Shown here: piece after piece, positions 40,648 through 49,312 of the stretch | Position numbering within the stretch: position 1 is the stretch's first letter | Layout: every line of letters starts with the position of its first letter | Assembly: GCA_020445765.1 (NCBI GenBank) | Contig: JAGRFY010000007.1 | Span: forward strand, 1 to 64,000 | From: Rhodocyclaceae bacterium | Lineage (GTDB): Bacteria > Pseudomonadota > Gammaproteobacteria > Burkholderiales > Rhodocyclaceae | Reading direction: 5' to 3' | Length of the DNA stretch: 64,000 nucleotides | Program-made: the position numbers and the translations under genes | Notes under the pieces: model-generated | Told to the model about the DNA's origin: nothing | Databases searched by the model: none | What the model saw: only the letters and a program-made list of their open reading frames with translations

Positions 40648-41079
40648 CTAGATCGGCGGTGCCTCGAAGTTGGCGCCGGACTGGTTGGCCAGGTGGGCCA
40701 CCGCCCGCGCGACTTCGTCGTCGGTCAGGTCGGATGCGCCGCCGCGAGCCGGCATCTGGTTCTTGCCGTTGATCGCGGAATGCACCAGGGCCTCGTACCC
40801 CTGCGCGATGCGCGGCGCCCACTGCTCCTTGTTGCCCGTCATCGGCGCGCCGAGGGCGCCGCTCGAGTGGCAGGCCGCGCAGACGCCGGTGACGACCTCT
40901 TCGCCCGTGCGCTTGCCGGCCTCGACCTTGACCTTCTTGACCGACACCTGGCCGATCGGCAGGAGGGCTCGCGCCATCTCCTCGGGGTCCCGCTCGGGGG
41001 CCTTGCCGCAGGCGACGACGATGGCCGCGGCGCCTGCCACGAGCATCGCGCGCAGTGCGGTTTGTCTGGTGTGGTTCAT
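40648..41079 (-). CDS. Cytochrome c5-like monoheme lipoprotein
   Basis: 143 residues. The N-terminus (ALRAMLVAGAAAIVVACGKAP) looks like a lipoprotein signal with lipid-carrying Cys24. One heme c site, C67-A-A-C70-H71, and the probable distal ligand Met109 in GKNQMPARGG identify a class I cytochrome of the c5 type; DLTDDEVARAVAHLANQSG is the usual C-terminal helix. It should carry electrons in the periplasm at the membrane face. The GAGAGAA site before ATG 41079 decides the start over a longer frame reaching 41211. Confidence 0.88.
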   Translation of the reverse strand: MNHTRQTALRAMLVAGAAAIVVACGKAPERDPEEMARALLPIGQVSVKKVKVEAGKRTGEEVVTGVCAACHSSGALGAPMTGNKEQWAPRIAQGYEALVHSAINGKNQMPARGGASDLTDDEVARAVAHLANQSGANFEAPPI

Positions 41080-41245
41080 CGCTTGTTCTCTCTGTCCGAT
41101 ATCGGGTGTGCGGCCGAGTATACCGCCTCGCCATCGTTGGACTGGCGCGGCAAAACCGGTTATTCTCCACGCCCTTGTGTCCGACAGCGGCATCGACACC
41201 CCGTCGGACACGGGGATCCGCCGTCGCCGGACGGCAATGCCCGCG

Positions 41246-41322
41246 GCGCCCGTAGCTCAGCTGGATAGAGTACTGCCCTCCGAAGGCAGGGGTCGTGCGT
41301 TCGAATCGCGCCGGGCGCGCCA
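41246..41322 (+). tRNA. tRNA-Arg (anticodon CCG)
   Basis: 77-base cloverleaf. Acceptor arms GCGCCCG (41246-41252) and CGGGCGC (41312-41318) pair fully, followed by G and an encoded CCA (41320-41322). The D-arm contains GCTCAGCTGGATAGAG, the anticodon stem-loop CTGCCCTCCGAAGGCAG presents CCG, and the T-arm loop is GTTCGAATC. It reads CGG codons. A perfect hairpin follows. Confidence 0.97.
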
Positions 41323-41330
41323 AAACATCG

Positions 41331-41362
41331 ATGGGCCAGGTCACTGCGACCTGGCCCATTTG
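41331..41362 (+). terminator. Terminator after tRNA-Arg
   Basis: ATGGGCCAGGTC (41331-41342) pairs perfectly over 12 bp with GACCTGGCCCAT (41348-41359) around an ACTGC loop. Only a short T-run follows (TT then GGCTT). It begins 8 bases after the tRNA CCA, so it is very likely the end of the tRNA transcript. Confidence 0.75.
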
Positions 41363-41392
41363 GCTTCTCAATGCCTGCTTCGGTCATGCCGT

Positions 41393-42053
41393 CTAGGCTC
41401 TGCGTTGTCTCGCTCGAAAGTAGCGAGCGGCGCCAGCGCCCTTCGTTTCGAAGATGCCTGTGTCAGTCAATGCGTCGGTCAGGGTCGCACGTCCTGATTC
41501 CTTGACGGTATGCCCGACCGCCTTCAGCTTCTGCCCGATGATTCCGATCGGCGCCCAGCCGTTTGCGGCCGTCGCCTGGCGAACCGCTTCCATCAGGGCT
41601 CGGATGAATGGTGAAGCAGCCATAGTATCCTGGCCGTCGATCCTTGCCGCGTTGCCCATGAGCCGGCAGAAGTAGCTGTGGCCGCCCTTGTGTGCGCGAG
41701 GCACGAGTTCGAAGACGGAACTCTTCCGCACCAATTCGCTGAATTTCGTGCAGCCGAAGTCACGCGGATCGAAATCCGGGTGGTTCGCGTGGATGTGAGA
41801 GGCCATTGGCGACAGCATGGCCCATCCCTCGTCGTCGGCGACGTTGCGCCAGGCCCGTTCCAGCATGGCAGCCGCGGCCGTCGGTGGGCGGAAGCTGCGG
41901 GGGCGCCAGACTTGGACTGGTGAAGTCTCCGTAAATGCGTCGAACCGTGATCCGCGCGTGGCGCGTCACTTCCTCCAGAATCGGCGACAGACTGTCGAGT
42001 CGTACATTGTCGGCGTCGATCAGCACCGCAAAGGGTGGGAGGTCGTGCTTCAT
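41393..42053 (-). pseudogene. Decayed NYN / OST-HTH (LabA-like) gene
   Basis: Two frames on the minus strand together outline one broken gene. The 5' part (start 42053) reads FAVLIDADNVRLDSLSPILE and ITVRRIYGDFTSP, the first third of a NYN/PIN-like RNase domain with its catalytic Asp residues. It then runs out of family match near 41920. The 3' part, in another frame (about 41890 to 41393), reads AWRNVADDEGWAMLSPMASH and FDPRDFGCTKFSELVRKSSVF, an OST-HTH/LOTUS RNA-binding domain, with a second OST-like repeat after it. About 100 residues of the NYN core, including the later acidic residues, are missing, and the frames do not join. It lies just downstream of tRNA-Arg. Confidence 0.8.
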
Positions 42054-42198
42054 CGTCGTCCGGGCTCGTCGCTATGACATTATGATAGCGCTGACGGCTG
42101 CTGGTGGGCATCGACGATCGATGCCTTGCCGTGCGATCGTTCAGTCATTTGGTGGAGTGCCCTGCAGTCGAGCACCGGAGCACCGTCATGACCAGCGC

Positions 42199-42990
42199 TC
42201 AGCCTGCCGCCGACCCGCCGCTGAAATAGGTCGCGTAGAAGAAATAGGCCGTGATGGCGATGCTGGCGACGATGACGAAGTGGCGGACGTGATGCTGCGG
42301 CAGGCTTCGCGACATGTGTGCCGCCGCATAGCCGCCGACCAGCGTACCGGCCAGCACGATCGTGCCCTCGTGCCAGGCGATCGCCCCGTTGACAATGAAG
42401 AGGACGATCGCGATCAGTGAGACCGCCGTCGATACCACCAGCTTGAGGCCGTTCATGGCATTGATGTCGGTGTGGCCGGCCAGCGCCAGATAGCTCAGCG
42501 TGATGATGCCGAGCCCGGCATTGAAGAATCCGCCATAGACACAGACTGCGAGCAGCAGGCCAGCGAGCACAATGGCGCCTGCGGCCGACGCGTGGCGATG
42601 ACCCGCGGCGAGCGCCTTCAGTCGCCGATTGATCCGGCCGCCGTAGATGAAGAGCACGGTCGCGAACAGCAGCAGCCAGGGGATTGCCTCTCGGAACACG
42701 GCCTCCGGCGTCTGCAGCAGCAGCCACGCGCCGGCGATGCCGCCGAGCAGGCTGATGCCGACGAGCTGCGGCAATTCGCCACGGTGTGCGGCCAACTCGC
42801 GGCGCAGCGCAAAGACGCCGCTCAGGTAGCCGGCGCAGGAGGCGAAGGTGTTGGTGGCATTGGCACTGATCGGTGCGACGCCAGCCGCCATCAGCGCGGG
42901 GAACGTAATGAAGCTGCCGCCGCCGGCGAGGGAATTGAGCATGCCACCGAACACACCGGCGAAAAACAGCAGGACGACTTCGAGGAGCAT
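42199..42990 (-). CDS. TSUP-family (TauE/SafE) membrane permease
   Basis: 263 residues with about eight transmembrane helices. The family's twin repeats are visible: VFGGMLNSLAGGGSFITFPAL with the following NATNTFASCAGYL, and later VYGGFFNAGLGIITLSYLAL with NAMNGLKLVVSTAVS. TSUP carriers export sulfite, sulfoacetate or other organosulfur and C2/C3 anions, or import them; the substrate cannot be assigned. AGGAG lies by the start in antisense orientation to the neighbouring gene, and no partner enzyme is adjacent. Confidence 0.9.
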   Translation of the reverse strand: MLLEVVLLFFAGVFGGMLNSLAGGGSFITFPALMAAGVAPISANATNTFASCAGYLSGVFALRRELAAHRGELPQLVGISLLGGIAGAWLLLQTPEAVFREAIPWLLLFATVLFIYGGRINRRLKALAAGHRHASAAGAIVLAGLLLAVCVYGGFFNAGLGIITLSYLALAGHTDINAMNGLKLVVSTAVSLIAIVLFIVNGAIAWHEGTIVLAGTLVGGYAAAHMSRSLPQHHVRHFVIVASIAITAYFFYATYFSGGSAAG

Positions 42991-43335
42991 CGTGAGCGGA
43001 TTTCGCGGGCGCGTTGTCAGGGTTCGGGTGGGCCGTGGCGGGCGGCGCAGAGGGCGCCATGGGGGCAGAGTGCAAGTATCGCCACGTCAGGGGGGCGGGG
43101 CAAGCCAGGATGGAATGATGTCCGGCCGGACCAGGTTGAGCGTGACTTGCGCAGGGGAGCACGGACTGGATCACCCGATGGTCTCCGATTGCGCGGGCAT
43201 CGGTGGTCGGGTCGCGCCTTGTTGCCTTCGGCGACCCATTGAATGGCAGGCTGCCGATCGGATTGCGGTCGCACCGCGGCTAATGACCTGTTCGGCCGAC
43301 GAGCCGCCCGCCACCGACGATAACGGTGTGCCTCC
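42991..43335. other. Intergenic region, nothing recognised
   Basis: 345 bases between the start of the TSUP gene and the end of the large regulator gene, both on the minus strand. Short frames here show no family resemblance or ribosome site. I see no clear terminator hairpin with a T-run, and no repeat. It should contain the TSUP promoter. Confidence 0.4.
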
Positions 43336-46300
43336 TCAGTCGAACGCCGGCCACTGCGCCCGCAGGCCGCAGCCGGCGAGCTTTGCCTCGATCGCCGCGG
43401 CAATATCTTCGGCGCGGCCGCGATGAGCGGCGGTGCCGCCGACGTCACCGCACTTGCGAGCGATACGCGCGAGCAGGCGCTCGGCATCGAATTCCAGGCG
43501 CCTCCGCCCGATCCTGTGGGCGCAGTCCCGGCAATCCTGCAGTGCCGTTCGTGCGTCGTCGAGGCGCCCGTCCAGCAGCCAGGCTTCGGCCTGCCAGCGG
43601 CGGGCGACGGCGGCCATTTCGGCGAGGCCGTTGGCTTCGCCGATGACCAGCAGTTCGTCGGCGGCGGTCCGCGCCGCGGCTGCGTCGCCGGCGGCGATCG
43701 CCAGTTCGGCGGCCGCTTCGAGGCAGCGCAGCAGCAGGTAGCGCTCGCGGTTGTCACGGGCGGCGGCGACGGTGTCGGCCAGCGCGGGCGCGGCCTCGGG
43801 CGTGCCGGCGCGGCAGCAGGCGATCGCCAGATCGGCCACGATCGTGGTCTCCCAGAAGCGGATGCCGGTCTCGCGGCTCAGGTTCGTGGCGGTTTCGGCC
43901 TGGCGCCGCGCTTCGTGGTCGAGGCCCAGGTCGAGCAGGAGCTGGGTGGCGAAGTCGTGGCCGATCATCTGGTAGCGCACCTGATCGACACCGACCAGCC
44001 AGGCCATGGTCTTCTGCATATGCGTCCAGGCGTCGCCGTAGCGGCCGGTGCATGCCCACACGTGTTGCTGGCCGAGCAGGGTCGGGCCCAGATGCCACTG
44101 CAGGTCGGCATCGCGGGCGATCGCGAGTGCCGCCGCGAAACTCTGTTCCGCGCCGGCGTAGTCGGCAATGCCGCGGCAGCCGCACTGGGCGTGCCCGATC
44201 ATCATCAGGTTTTCGGATTCGTAGCTTCGGTCGCCGATCGCGCGGGCCAGTTCGATCGAGCGGCGATAGCTGCGAATGGCGGGTTCGGGTTCGGCGTCGG
44301 CGAAATAGGCCTCGCCGCGCCCGTGCCAGGCCTGCACCGCCACCAGGTCGGAGAAGCCCTCGGCCCGGCAGATGTCGACGGCCTCCTGGTGATGCTCGAT
44401 CGCCAGCCCGTTGCGGCCAATGCTCCAGGCCACCGTACCGAGATGGTAGAGGGTGTCGGCGACGTGCCAGCGGTCGTCGAGGCCACGGGATTCGTCCAGC
44501 GCTTCGAGCAGGCAGTGGCGCGCACGATCGTAGGCATCGGCACGGCGATAGGCCATGCCGAGCTGGATCGTCAGGTCGCGCAGGCGGGCGCGATCGCCGG
44601 CGCTGCGGGCGGCCGCGATCACGCGGCCGATGTCCTCGACCGCGCCTTCGGTGACGCCGGCCTGGGCGCGGGCAATGCCGCGCCGCTCGTACAGGTCGAG
44701 CCGCACCGCGTCGTCGGCGACGGTCGGGTGTGCCTCGGCCAGCGCCACCGCGCGATCGAGCCAGCGCAGCGCCTCGCCCATCTCGAAAAGGTGCTGGGCG
44801 CGCTCGGCGGTGCGCAGCAGATGATCGAGCGCGCGCGACCACTGGTGCGATCGCTCGAAGTGCTCGGCCAGCCGCGCATTGCGCTCGGCCGGTGCGATGT
44901 CGAGCGCGTTCTCCAGGGCGGCGGCGACCGCGCCGTGCAGCAGCCGTCGCCTCGCGCCGCCGATCTCGGCGTAGGCGCACTCGCGCAATTTGTCGTGGCT
45001 GAAATCGTAGACGCCGCCGTCCCCTTCCTCGCGCAGCAGGCCACGGCCGACCAGACGCTCGAGGCCGTCCAGCAACCAGTGTTCGGTCTCGCGTCCGGCC
45101 GCCAGCAGCGTGTCGAAATCGAAGCGTCGGCCGATCACCGCGGCGGTGTCGAGGATCGGTCGGATGTCCCGCGGTACCTGGTCGAGGCGGGCGCGGATGG
45201 CCGTGCGCATGGCGTCGGGCAAGGCAGCGGCGTCGTTCCCCGTGCCGCTGCCGGCCGCTGCACCGCCCTGCAGCAGTGACGTCAGGAAGAACGGATTACC
45301 CTCGGATTCGCGGTGCAGCCGTTCGACCAGTTTGGCGGAGCCGAAGCGCGGGTCGTCGCTCGCTGCCAGCAGGCGCCCGGTGTCCTCCGGCGCGAGTCGC
45401 GCCAGGCGCAGGCGAACTTCGGCGGCGTCGCGTTCGAGGCTGTCGGCCCATTGCGCCAGGCGCGCATTCTCGCCGAGCTCTTCGTCGCGATAGGCATAGA
45501 TCGCCAGCAGCGGCCAGCCGCCGCGCTGGCGGCCGAGGTAGTGGAACACCCGGGCACTGGCTTCATCCGCCCACTGGGCGTCGTCCAACGCCAGCACCAG
45601 CGGTCGGTCGCCGCGGGCAGCAGCAAGCAATTCGTCGATGGCGCGCATCATTCGCGCCTGACGCGCTTCGGGGAAGTCCCGGGCCAGCTCCGGCAGATCG
45701 GGGAAACACTCGGCCACCGCCGGCGACAGTGCCGCAAGTTCGGCCAGCGCGACCGGGGCGAGCCGGTCGAGCGCGCCCTGTGGTGCGCGGGCGACGGCGA
45801 TCGAGATCAGCTCGACCACCGACTGGTAAGGCGTGCTGCGTTCGATCTCGTAGCAGCGCAGCGCGAACATCGGCATCTCGGCCAGCCGAGCGTGGCGTCC
45901 GATTTCGCGCAGCAGCCGGCTCTTGCCAATGCCGGGCTCGCCTTCGATCAGTGCCAGTCGGCGGCCGCCGCGGCGCACGGCCTCGAGCAGAGCGTCGAGG
46001 CGCTCGAGCTCGCTGTCGCGGCCGACCAGTGGCGTGATTTCGGCAGACGGGGCGTTGTCGGTCGGCAGCGCCGGCGCGGCGTCGGCTGCGCGACGCGGGC
46101 GGCTGTCCACCGGCAGCGGCTGGGGCCGACCGACCGATCGGGCGGCATCGACGAAGGCGGCGCGCTCGCCGTCCGGAATGCCGAGAGCCTCGGCCAGCCG
46201 CTCGGCGAGCGGTCGCGACGGCCGGCGCTCGTCGGCTTCGATCTTGCGGATCGCGTAGCCGGAGCAACTGACCCGGGCAGCCAGCGCCTCCTGGGTCATG

Positions 46301-46359
46301 TCGAGCGCCTTGCGGCGCCGCTTCAGCCAGTAGCCGAACGAATGGGTGCGTTCATCCAC
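43336..46359 (-). CDS. XRE-STAND-TPR signal-transducing regulator
   Basis: 1007 residues. An N-terminal XRE helix-turn-helix (about 8-62: LKRRRKALDMTQEALAARVS, YAIRKIEADERRPSRPLAERL) is followed by an AAA_16/STAND NTPase domain (about 108-400) with Walker A GEPGIGKS (140-147) and Walker B LVLALDDAQ (D259, D260). A long helical region with TPR-like repeats (about 450-1000) completes it. This is the architecture of large ligand-sensing regulators in which the TPR part binds an inducer and NTP drives oligomerisation. The start is GTG 46359. It is divergent from a methyltransferase gene across 326 bases, a likely target. Confidence 0.87.
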   Translation of the reverse strand: MDERTHSFGYWLKRRRKALDMTQEALAARVSCSGYAIRKIEADERRPSRPLAERLAEALGIPDGERAAFVDAARSVGRPQPLPVDSRPRRAADAAPALPTDNAPSAEITPLVGRDSELERLDALLEAVRRGGRRLALIEGEPGIGKSRLLREIGRHARLAEMPMFALRCYEIERSTPYQSVVELISIAVARAPQGALDRLAPVALAELAALSPAVAECFPDLPELARDFPEARQARMMRAIDELLAAARGDRPLVLALDDAQWADEASARVFHYLGRQRGGWPLLAIYAYRDEELGENARLAQWADSLERDAAEVRLRLARLAPEDTGRLLAASDDPRFGSAKLVERLHRESEGNPFFLTSLLQGGAAAGSGTGNDAAALPDAMRTAIRARLDQVPRDIRPILDTAAVIGRRFDFDTLLAAGRETEHWLLDGLERLVGRGLLREEGDGGVYDFSHDKLRECAYAEIGGARRRLLHGAVAAALENALDIAPAERNARLAEHFERSHQWSRALDHLLRTAERAQHLFEMGEALRWLDRAVALAEAHPTVADDAVRLDLYERRGIARAQAGVTEGAVEDIGRVIAAARSAGDRARLRDLTIQLGMAYRRADAYDRARHCLLEALDESRGLDDRWHVADTLYHLGTVAWSIGRNGLAIEHHQEAVDICRAEGFSDLVAVQAWHGRGEAYFADAEPEPAIRSYRRSIELARAIGDRSYESENLMMIGHAQCGCRGIADYAGAEQSFAAALAIARDADLQWHLGPTLLGQQHVWACTGRYGDAWTHMQKTMAWLVGVDQVRYQMIGHDFATQLLLDLGLDHEARRQAETATNLSRETGIRFWETTIVADLAIACCRAGTPEAAPALADTVAAARDNRERYLLLRCLEAAAELAIAAGDAAAARTAADELLVIGEANGLAEMAAVARRWQAEAWLLDGRLDDARTALQDCRDCAHRIGRRRLEFDAERLLARIARKCGDVGGTAAHRGRAEDIAAAIEAKLAGCGLRAQWPAFD

Positions 46360-46685
46360 GCGGTCATCTCCGGGTCCTCGCCGTCAGTTTAGCCCGGATG
46401 TCGCCCGCGAAAACGGGATCCGGGCGCGGGCGGACGCGGGGGCGTGGCCGATGCGGCGAGGGCCCGGACGTTACGCGTTCAGCGCATGGGGCAGTGCTTC
46501 CGACGCCGGCCCGGCCGCGGCCGCAGCGCCCGCCTTCGCGCCGCGCCCGCAGGCCTCCTTATGGCTGCACCGGTTTCTGTCCCGGTTTCTGTCCCGCTCG
46601 GCGTGACCCGGGCGGGACCGCGCGCTGGTGAAATGAGCCTGCCTGAAACGAAAGGCCATCCAACCCGATCCCCAAGGAGAGAAAC
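46360..46685. other. Divergent promoter region of regulator and methyltransferase
   Basis: 326 bases with no supported gene. It carries a perfect 12-bp tandem repeat (46571-46594) about 90 bases before the methyltransferase start, and a strong AAGGAG ribosome site just before that start. Promoters for both divergent genes must lie here. Confidence 0.5.
46571..46594. repeat. Perfect 12-bp tandem direct repeat
   Basis: CGGTTTCTGTCC occurs twice with no gap (46571-46582 and 46583-46594). One repeat equals roughly one helical turn, so a dimeric helix-turn-helix protein could read both from one face. Placed between the XRE-STAND regulator and the methyltransferase, it is a candidate operator; simple slippage duplication is the alternative. 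Confidence 0.7.
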
Positions 46686-47519
46686 ATGAACACGATGCAG
46701 ACCAACAGCCAGCCCGCCACCCCCGACCTCGGCGCCGTCAAGAAGAAGCAGCATGCCGCCTGGTCTTCCGGCAACTACGCCGTCGTCGGAACCACGCTGC
46801 AGATCGTTGGCGAATCGTTGTGCGAGGCCCTCGATTTGCGTGCCGGCGAGTCGGTACTCGACGTCGCCGCCGGCAACGGCAACTCGACGCTCGCGGCGGC
46901 GCGGCGCTGGGCCGACGTGGTATCCACCGACTATGTGCCGCAACTTCTCGAACGGGCACGTCAGCGCGCCGACGCCGAAGGCCTGCAAGTCCAGTTCGAG
47001 CAGGCCGACGTCGAGCAGTTGCCCTATCAGGACGGCGAATTCGACGTCGTGATGTCGTCCTTCGGCGTGATGTTCACGCCGGACCAGAAGCGCGCCGCGG
47101 CCGAGATGGCGCGGGTCTGCCGCGCCGGCGGCCGCATCGGCCTCGCCAACTGGACGCCGGCAAGCTTCGTCGGCCAGATCTTCAAGGTCATCGGCCGCTA
47201 CCTGCCGCCGCCCGCCGGTGTCGCCTCGCCGGCGCTGTGGGGCACCGAGGCCCATCTCGAGACCCTGTTCGAAGGACGCTGCCGCGAGATCCGCAGCGAA
47301 ACCCGCCAGTTCGTCTTCCGCTATCGCAGTGCCGCCCACTGGCTGGACGTGTTCCGCGCCTACTACGGGCCGATGCACAAGGCCTTCGAGGCGGTCGATC
47401 CGACGCTGCGGGATTCGCTTGCCCAGGATCTGATCGCGCTGGCAGAGCGCTTCAACCGCGCCACCGACGGCACCCTGGTCGCGCCCGCCGACTACATCGA
47501 GGTGGTGGTCCAGCGCTGA
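46686..47519 (+). CDS. Class I SAM-dependent methyltransferase
   Basis: 277 residues. Rossmann-fold methyltransferase motifs are LDVAAGNGNSTLAAARR (motif I, about 60-76), STDYVPQLLERAR, QADVEQLPYQDGEFDVVMSS and RVCRAGGRIGLANWTP. It belongs to the UbiE/COQ5-like small-molecule group; the substrate is unknown. AAGGAG precedes ATG 46686. It is transcribed away from the XRE-STAND regulator. A strong hairpin follows the stop codon. Confidence 0.9.
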   Translation: MNTMQTNSQPATPDLGAVKKKQHAAWSSGNYAVVGTTLQIVGESLCEALDLRAGESVLDVAAGNGNSTLAAARRWADVVSTDYVPQLLERARQRADAEGLQVQFEQADVEQLPYQDGEFDVVMSSFGVMFTPDQKRAAAEMARVCRAGGRIGLANWTPASFVGQIFKVIGRYLPPPAGVASPALWGTEAHLETLFEGRCREIRSETRQFVFRYRSAAHWLDVFRAYYGPMHKAFEAVDPTLRDSLAQDLIALAERFNRATDGTLVAPADYIEVVVQR

Positions 47520-47526
47520 ACGTGCC

Positions 47527-47547
47527 GGGCGGCGTTCGACGCCGCCC
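47527..47547 (+). terminator. Hairpin after the methyltransferase gene
   Basis: GGGCGGCGT (47527-47535), loop TCG, ACGCCGCCC (47539-47547): a 9-bp perfect stem 7 bases after the stop codon. It is followed by TCTCC rather than a T-run, so termination is likely but not typical. Confidence 0.5.
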
Positions 47548-47558
47548 TCTCCAAGGTC

Positions 47559-47918
47559 GTGACTACCTTCGATCGCGACCTCGATCCGGCCGTCGATGGC
47601 GACCATCCGGCGGTCGGCAAAACGATCCGGGACCGCTTTCCCGAGGCAGTCCGCGCCGCTGGCGGGCTGGCGCTGGCCGAAGCCGTTGGCAGCGCCAACC
47701 GGTGTTGCCTGCGCGCGATGCCGGGCGCGGATGTGCCGGTCGACAGCCTGTCCCTGCTGGGGGCCCGGTCAGGCGCGTCGCTCGACGACGCTACCCTCGA
47801 GACCATGAGCGAACGTCTGGCGCCGATGCGCCAGCGCACCGGCGCACATGCCGTCTTGGTCTGGGTGTGTTCTTGCGGCCTGCACCGCGTCACTGCCAGC
47901 CGCCGCCGAGTGCCTTGA
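47559..47918 (+). CDS. Small hypothetical protein, doubtful
   Basis: 119 residues from a GTG start. No family recognised and no signal peptide or membrane segment. In favour: strong G/C preference at third codon positions, and AVGKTIRDRFPEAVRAAGGLALAEAVGSANR looks like an ordinary helical protein. Against: the ribosome site is poor (AAGG is too close), it follows a terminator-like hairpin, and its last 29 bases overlap the end of the efflux gene on the other strand. Confidence 0.35.
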   Translation: MTTFDRDLDPAVDGDHPAVGKTIRDRFPEAVRAAGGLALAEAVGSANRCCLRAMPGADVPVDSLSLLGARSGASLDDATLETMSERLAPMRQRTGAHAVLVWVCSCGLHRVTASRRRVP

Positions 47919-49311
47919 CCAGCGCGACCCGGTTGCTGACCTCGGCGAATCGCGTCGCGATCAGTTGCTGTTCGGCGCCGTACAGCGTGCGCTGAGCGTC
48001 GAGCAGGCTCAGGTGGCTGTCCACGCCATTGCGGGTGCGGGCCTCGGACAAGCGGTAGCCGTCCTGTGCCGCCGCCACCAGTTGTTCGCCGGCGGCAAGG
48101 CGCTCGCCGATCGTCGCCTGGTCAGCGAGGGCGTCGGCGACCTCGCGAAAGGCCACCTGGATCGCCTTGTCGTAGCTGGCCACGGCACTGTCGCGTTGCA
48201 GTTCTGCGATGTCGAGGCTGGCTGCCAGCGCACCGGCGTCGAAGATCGGCAGGCTGATCACCGGTACGAAGCTCCAGCTCCGCTGCCCGGCCTCGAACAG
48301 GCTGTCGAGGCTGGTGCTGGCGGCGCCTGCTGATGCGGTCAGGCTGATGCGCGGCAGGAATGCGGCGCGGGCGGCGCCGATGTTCGCGTTGGCGGCGATG
48401 AGTTGGTGCTCGGCCTGCATCACGTCCGGCCGCCGGGTCAGCACCTCGGAGGACAGGCCGGCCGGCACCTGACCCAGCAATGCACCGCCGGTGTCGTCAA
48501 GACCGCTCGGCAGCCAGGCATCGTCGACGGCGTCGCCGACCAGCAGGGTCAGCGCGTTGCGGTCCTTGGCGACTTCGGCGATCTGGCTGGCGACGTCGGC
48601 GCGGGCGCGGGCGACGGTGGTCTCGATCTGGCTCACCGCCAGTCGTGACGAAGCGCCCAGCTCGAAGCTTCGACGTGTGATCGCGAGCGTCTGCTGCTGC
48701 GTAGTCAGCGTGCGCTCGGCCAGCGACAGCAGGCTGCGGTCCGCGGCCAGCCCCAGCCAGGCATCGGCCACTGCGGCCACCAGGCCCACCCGGGTGCTGC
48801 GCTGCGCTTCCTCGGTGGCGAAGTAGGTCTGAAGTGCCTGCTCCTCGAGGCTGCGGATACGGCCGAAGAGATCCAGCTCCCAGGCCGTGATGCCGATCGA
48901 CACGCCGTATTGTCGGCTGATCGCGGCCTGGCCGCTGCCGGAAAGGTCTGCCGGCAGGCGGCGGGTGGTGGCGCTGGCGTCGGCGTCGAGCGCCGGCAGC
49001 CGGTCGGCGCGCTCGACGCGATAGCGGGCCTGGGCGGTGGCGACGTTGATCGCGGCGTTGCGCAGATCCCGGTTGTTGGCGAGTGCACGTTCGATCACCG
49101 CACGCAGGCGCGGATCGAGATACACCTCGCGCCAGGGCTGTTCGACGATCGCCGAGTCGGTTGGCGCGACGCCTTCGACGGATTGCGGCCAGTTCGACGG
49201 CACGGCGGCTGCGGGTCGCTGGTAGTCCGGCGCCAGCGTCGTGCAGGCGGACAGCAGGGCCGCGGCCAGCAGCGCGCCGCCGTGGCGCACGAGAGCGGTC
49301 GATCGCTTCAT
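47890..49311 (-). CDS. RND efflux outer-membrane factor (NodT/OprM-type lipoprotein)
   Basis: 473 residues. A lipoprotein signal (GGALLAAALLSAC, Cys23) is followed by TTLAPDYQRPA, the usual start of this family. Two structural repeats of the TolC-like fold are present, with ALANNRDLRNAAINVATAQARYRVERADRLPAL marking the first helix pair and LAANANIGAARAAFLPRISLTAS the second. It forms the outer-membrane exit channel of the pump. It starts 1 base after the stop of the inner-membrane pump gene, so the two are coupled. The C-terminus ends ALGGGWQ. Confidence 0.94.
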   Translation of the reverse strand: MKRSTALVRHGGALLAAALLSACTTLAPDYQRPAAAVPSNWPQSVEGVAPTDSAIVEQPWREVYLDPRLRAVIERALANNRDLRNAAINVATAQARYRVERADRLPALDADASATTRRLPADLSGSGQAAISRQYGVSIGITAWELDLFGRIRSLEEQALQTYFATEEAQRSTRVGLVAAVADAWLGLAADRSLLSLAERTLTTQQQTLAITRRSFELGASSRLAVSQIETTVARARADVASQIAEVAKDRNALTLLVGDAVDDAWLPSGLDDTGGALLGQVPAGLSSEVLTRRPDVMQAEHQLIAANANIGAARAAFLPRISLTASAGAASTSLDSLFEAGQRSWSFVPVISLPIFDAGALAASLDIAELQRDSAVASYDKAIQVAFREVADALADQATIGERLAAGEQLVAAAQDGYRLSEARTRNGVDSHLSLLDAQRTLYGAEQQLIATRFAEVSNRVALVKALGGGWQ

Positions 49312-49312
49312 G

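Noticed and set aside
41246..42200. Integrated element at tRNA-Arg
   Set aside because: No integrase, no repeat of the tRNA 3' end further along, and the flanking genes are ordinary; the decayed gene alone does not show an island.
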